Below are positions 60,610 through 64,000 of a DNA stretch of 64,000 bases, one piece after another (the first letter of the stretch is position 1; each line of letters begins with the position of its first letter). The stretch is from NCBI GenBank assembly GCA_946414885.1, contig CAMKQH010000019.1:1-64000 (forward strand). The letters are read 5' to 3'. A program made the translations under genes and the position numbers. Source of the stretch: an uncultured Lachnospiraceae bacterium (GTDB lineage: Bacteria > Bacillota > Clostridia > Lachnospirales > Lachnospiraceae). The notes below the pieces were generated by a model. The model worked only from the letters and a program-made list of their open reading frames with translations, was not told where the DNA came from and did no database searches.

Positions 60610-62031
60610 ATGAAAACACGCTATAAGCTCCTATCGATCATCGCATTTTTAATACTCTTCTTTTGCGGTCTTAGTCTTCTATATCGTGTCTTTTCCTGGA
60701 AGGACACCTCCGGCGACTACTTTTCCTCCGTAAATCAATTTTATTCCATGAAGCATAACGTGGTTGACGTTGCGTTCTTTGGTCCAAGCACCACGTATTC
60801 CAGCATAAATCCCGCCATTTTCTGGGAAAACTGCGGCATCGCCGCTTTTAACAATGCCGTTTCCGGTCAGGACAGAAACGCTTCCACTTATTACGTCAAG
60901 GAAGTGCTGAAAACCCAGTCTCCCAAGGTAATCGTTCTTTCCGCTTCTTTTTTTTACACGGACGTTTATGCCGTTCCAGGGAACCTGCTGCGCAACACCT
61001 TGTCCCTAAAGGAATCACCAAACTCCGTCGCCCTGATCAATGAGCTTGTCACAAAAAATGATGCGGTCAAGGGCGAAAACGAGATCAAGGATTATTATCT
61101 GCGCTGGCCCATCGTCCACAGCCGTTATCGTGAATTGCAGGAAGAAGATTTTCATCCCGTTGCGGAATACGAAAACTGTCTCGGATACCAATACAGCTGT
61201 GACGTTGGAAATCTGGAAGGCTTGGGCGACGTTAGTTTCGACCTCTCCGAGTCTACGGAGATCAGCGCCGGAAATAAGCAGTGGATCGACAACTTAAAAA
61301 AGTTGAGTGAAGAACAAGGTTTTCAATTGTTGATCCTGTCCGTACCCACGGATTTTTACCCCCAGCAAAGAGCTTGCCTAAACGGCTGCTTCCGGTACCT
61401 GGACGAAATCGGCGTTCCTTATCTTGACCTCAACTTCCATATGGATGAGATGGATTTCGTTCCGGCCACTGACATGGCCGACAGAAATCATTACAACGTA
61501 TTGGGTGCCAGAAAGATTTGCACTTATCTCTCCGATTATCTGGCGCAGAACTATTCCCTGCCCGACAGACGCGGACAAAAGGGGTACGAGCGCTATGACC
61601 AGTGCTTGGAAACTTATTACCACAAATGTTTGGAGGTTGAGACGCTTCCTTCCGCTGACGCGCAGACGCTGGTTGACGTTCCGCTCAATTACACGGATCT
61701 GATCGTTTCCATCACCTTGCATCCGGAAAGTGAACCCCGCCCTGAATTTGTCGATTTTTTGGAAGCTGCCGGCGCTTCTCCCGACGAGATCGCCAAGGGA
61801 GGCACTTGGCTTTGGAAGGACGGTTCCCTGATCCATTCTCCCTCAAGAACGCAATACGGATACCAGTTAACCCCCAACAAATATTTTTACGTTACGCCGA
61901 CAGACGTCTTGGGAGCCGACCAAGTCTTCATTGGGAAAGACGTCTGCGTCACTTCGGAAATGGGCGGGAGCATCATCATTATCTATGACGCAGTTTTGGA
62001 TAAAGTGATTTCCCTTCGACAATTCGAGTAA
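60610..62031 (+). CDS. Membrane-anchored SGNH-hydrolase-like protein, MBOAT partner
   Basis: A 473-residue protein with one N-terminal membrane helix (about 8-28) and a large external domain. FFGPSTTYSSI (S60) resembles the catalytic serine block of SGNH hydrolases, and DMADRNHYNVLGA near residue 295 has the D-x-x-H arrangement of the catalytic Asp and His. This is the pattern of AlgJ/DltD/PatB-type partners of MBOAT acyltransferases, which complete O-acylation outside the membrane. The MBOAT gene follows after 22 bp. The acyl group and polymer are unknown. Confidence 0.75.
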   Translation: MKTRYKLLSIIAFLILFFCGLSLLYRVFSWKDTSGDYFSSVNQFYSMKHNVVDVAFFGPSTTYSSINPAIFWENCGIAAFNNAVSGQDRNASTYYVKEVLKTQSPKVIVLSASFFYTDVYAVPGNLLRNTLSLKESPNSVALINELVTKNDAVKGENEIKDYYLRWPIVHSRYRELQEEDFHPVAEYENCLGYQYSCDVGNLEGLGDVSFDLSESTEISAGNKQWIDNLKKLSEEQGFQLLILSVPTDFYPQQRACLNGCFRYLDEIGVPYLDLNFHMDEMDFVPATDMADRNHYNVLGARKICTYLSDYLAQNYSLPDRRGQKGYERYDQCLETYYHKCLEVETLPSADAQTLVDVPLNYTDLIVSITLHPESEPRPEFVDFLEAAGASPDEIAKGGTWLWKDGSLIHSPSRTQYGYQLTPNKYFYVTPTDVLGADQVFIGKDVCVTSEMGGSIIIIYDAVLDKVISLRQFE

Positions 62032-62053
62032 AGTTTCCTTAGGAGGTACCCCC

Positions 62054-63538
62054 TTGTCACTCACAGCATTTCATTATCTGACGTTTTTAGCCGTCACGGT
62101 ATTGTTATATTACGTTTTGCCCCGCAAAATAAGGTGGATCGGTATTTTGGCCGGCGATGCCTATTTTTTATGGCGAGGCAATTCCCTGACGGAGCTCCTC
62201 GTTTGGCTCGGCATGGCGCTGTTTACTTACGCCATATCCACTTGCGTGAATTACCTGACGGAAGAAAAAAGCAAAAAGGTCATAACGATGCTAGGCGTGA
62301 TCGCATTGGCCGGAGCACTGATCCTTTTGCAGGATTCCTCTTTCTTTGGGCTTCCTGACTTAAACGTGTCCCCCATGGGCATTTCCTATTTTTCCCTTTC
62401 CTGGATTGCTTATCTGGTGGAAGCCTACTGTGGCACCAGCCCCGTTCAGAAGAATCCACTGAAGTTTTTGGCATTTGCCGGTTTCTTTCCCCTGCTGACC
62501 TCCGGTCCCATCGTCAAATACAAGGAAGTCGGGGAAAGCGTTACGTCCGGCAACGCTCTTTCCCTCGACAACGTAACAAACGGCGCTACCAGGATCGCCT
62601 GGGGCTTTATGAAAAAGCTGATCATCGCCGACAGGATCGCGATCCTCATCAATACGGTTTACGGCAATCCCTATCGCTATCCCGGCCTGTTTTTCCACGT
62701 GGCAAATGCCCTCTTCATCATTCAGCTCTATGCCGACTTTTCCGGATGCATTGACATCGCGCTTGGAAGCGCGGAGATGCTTGGCATCAAGCTTCCTGAA
62801 AACTTTGAGCTTCCCTTCCTCTCGCAGACGCTTGAGGAGTTTTGGAGAAAATGGCACATTACGCTGGGCGGCTGGATCCGTGACTTTATCCTGTACCCCA
62901 TTCTGAAATCGCCCTTGTTCCAAGCGATCGGAAAAACTTCGAAAAAGCTTTTTGGCAAAAAGACCGGCAAGAAGATCCCCGTATGGATCGGCCTGATGAT
63001 CTCTTGGTTCCTCGTGGGCTTTTGGCACGGCGGCGGCTGGAATTACATTTTTGGCGTCGGCCTGCTCTTTGGCACCATCATTATCCTGGGTCAAATGCTG
63101 GATCCCGTCTTTACTTGGATCCTGAAGATATTGCACGTCAATACGGAGGCCCTTTCCTGGAAGGGATTTCGCATTGTAAGGACTTGGTTTTTCTTTGGCA
63201 CCGGCCTTTCCTTTTTCCGCGCCGGCAGTTTAATGACCGGCTTCCGCAACCTAAAGCTCGCCTATACTACGTTCAACCCTTGGATTTTCTTTACCGGAGA
63301 GCTTTACGAACTGGGACTGGACCGGACGGACTTTAACATCCTGCTTTTCTTCCTGGCACTCGTTGCCATCGCCGGGATCGTGCGTTTCCGCACCGGCAAG
63401 TCCATCCGTGCCCTCATGGCAGAGCAGAATGCCTTGTTCCGCTGGATCGCTTACGCGCTCCTCGTCTACGCCATCATCATTTACGGCTGCTACGGAACCG
63501 GCTTCGAGTCCGCATCCTTTATCTACCAAGGCTTCTAA
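62054..63538 (+). CDS. MBOAT family O-acyltransferase (DltB/AlgI-like)
   Basis: A 494-residue polytopic membrane enzyme that passes acyl groups across the membrane for O-acylation of exported polymers. The family blocks SLSWIAYLVEAYCG, FWRKWHITLGGWIRDFI (H268) and GFWHGGGWNYIFG with the invariant histidine H325 are intact. The start is TTG at 62054, with AGGAGG 7 bases upstream. About eleven hydrophobic segments are present. Together with the SGNH-like protein it forms a complete acyl-transfer pair. Confidence 0.93.
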   Translation: MSLTAFHYLTFLAVTVLLYYVLPRKIRWIGILAGDAYFLWRGNSLTELLVWLGMALFTYAISTCVNYLTEEKSKKVITMLGVIALAGALILLQDSSFFGLPDLNVSPMGISYFSLSWIAYLVEAYCGTSPVQKNPLKFLAFAGFFPLLTSGPIVKYKEVGESVTSGNALSLDNVTNGATRIAWGFMKKLIIADRIAILINTVYGNPYRYPGLFFHVANALFIIQLYADFSGCIDIALGSAEMLGIKLPENFELPFLSQTLEEFWRKWHITLGGWIRDFILYPILKSPLFQAIGKTSKKLFGKKTGKKIPVWIGLMISWFLVGFWHGGGWNYIFGVGLLFGTIIILGQMLDPVFTWILKILHVNTEALSWKGFRIVRTWFFFGTGLSFFRAGSLMTGFRNLKLAYTTFNPWIFFTGELYELGLDRTDFNILLFFLALVAIAGIVRFRTGKSIRALMAEQNALFRWIAYALLVYAIIIYGCYGTGFESASFIYQGF

Positions 63539-63540
63539 AA

Positions 63541-63634
63541 CATGTCTAATGACTCAATAAAAACTCGGGGCTTGAGCTTGACAGTGCCCCTTGAGCATGT
63601 TGCTTAAGTGTCAGTAGACACGTCCCCGTGACAC
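63541..63634. repeat. Shortened copy of the GGTCAC-ended repeat
   Basis: Behind the MBOAT stop codon lies a sequence whose right end (63608-63634, GTGTCAGTAGACACGTCCCC then GTGAC) matches the terminal sequence of the element at 21624-21897. Its left part (AAAAACTCGGGGCT) is the complement of the matching inner part of that element. It is about 94 bp long and encodes nothing. Confidence 0.7.
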
Positions 63635-63659
63635 AAATCATAAACGTGAGGAGGAACTA

Positions 63660-64000
63660 TGAAAGAACTTGAATATCCTTTCGATGGGGAATGGATCCTC
63701 AGCAAGAAAAAAAGCATAAAGAAGCAACTTTTGCAAGAAAATGGTCCTTTCCTGCAAAAGAAGATTGCCGTGCTCGGCGGTTCCACCACCAGCAATATCT
63801 GCGTGCTCCTGGATCTGTTTTTGTTGAATCAAGGCATTCAGGCAAGCTTTTATGAATCGGAGTATGCGCAGTATTATGCGGATGCCATGTTCGACAATCC
63901 GGAACTGATGGAATTCCATCCCGATCTCATTTTCATCCACACCTCCAACGTCAACGTAAAGCACTACCCTTCCATCCAGGATTCTGACGACGAGGTTACC
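63660..64000 (+). CDS. FkbH-like HAD-IIIC family protein (N-terminal part, cut by window end)
   Basis: The first 113 residues of a gene that continues beyond the window. The block IAVLGGSTTSNICVLLDLFLLNQG (in part) followed by ASFYESEYAQYYADAMFDNP and HPDLIFIHTS is the N-terminal SGNH-like domain of FkbH-type proteins, whose following HAD domain transfers glyceryl or similar groups to an acyl carrier protein. GAGGAGG precedes the ATG at 63660. Placed behind the SGNH/MBOAT pair, it may supply the activated acyl group. The catalytic HAD part cannot be seen here. Confidence 0.7.

Noticed and set aside
62360..63136. 258-residue open frame on the minus strand inside the MBOAT gene
   Set aside because: The MBOAT reading frame has all family motifs. 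The opposite frame has none.

Overview
The window is a chromosomal segment of a Gram-positive bacterium of class Clostridia, most likely family Lachnospiraceae. The evidence is the gene order of the ribosomal cluster, strong AGGAGG-type ribosome binding sites, sigma-A type promoters, zinc-ribbon forms of S14 and L36, zinc-type adenylate kinase, an enlarged L17, and typical Lachnospiraceae accessory genes (GHKL/LytTR two-component pair, DUF6273-like secreted protein, phosphoketolase). No rRNA, tRNA, CRISPR array, phage or intact insertion sequence was found.

Region 1 (about 1-2000): a two-helix membrane protein of unknown function and a histidine-phosphatase-family enzyme, both on the minus strand. 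Region 2 (1983-18605, minus strand): a complete S10-spc-alpha ribosomal protein cluster, read from rpsJ to rplQ, with secY, adk, map, infA and rpoA inside it. A sigma-A promoter lies upstream of rpsJ and a second one between infA and rpmJ. Both overlap terminator-like hairpins. Four spacers inside the otherwise tightly packed operon hold strongly structured, repeat-rich DNA. Region 3 (18997-24524): a sodium/proline-type symporter, a divergent rRNA-methyltransferase-like enzyme, a 274-bp near-palindromic repeat element, and an ECF sigma factor / membrane regulator / acyltransferase operon with a terminator-like leader.

Region 4 (24688-39592): a 925-residue secreted protein, a glycoside-hydrolase-like cytoplasmic protein, and the most system-like block of the window. 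This runs from an M13 metallopeptidase lipoprotein through an FtsX-type ABC permease, its ATPase and an unknown soluble protein to a LytTR response regulator and a GHKL histidine kinase. A pair of direct repeats with a 21-bp period, as expected for a LytTR-family operator, lies upstream of the peptidase and is shared with a divergent secreted protein. This suggests a self-contained peptide- or envelope-sensing circuit.

Region 5 (39727-57279): asparaginyl-tRNA synthetase, a DHH phosphoesterase, the large subunit of carbamoyl-phosphate synthase with a palindromic operator candidate, a TrpB2-type PLP enzyme, unknown membrane proteins, a chemotaxis receptor, phosphoketolase, and two lipoproteins, one with a von Willebrand A domain. 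Region 6 (57475-64000, mostly plus strand): an acyltransferase with a CorA-type magnesium transporter, two small unknown proteins, and an SGNH-like / MBOAT / FkbH-like cluster cut by the window end, probably for O-acylation of an exported polymer. Copies of one repeat family, ending in GGTCACGGGGAC, lie in intergenic DNA at about 21.6, 54.2 and 63.6 kb.
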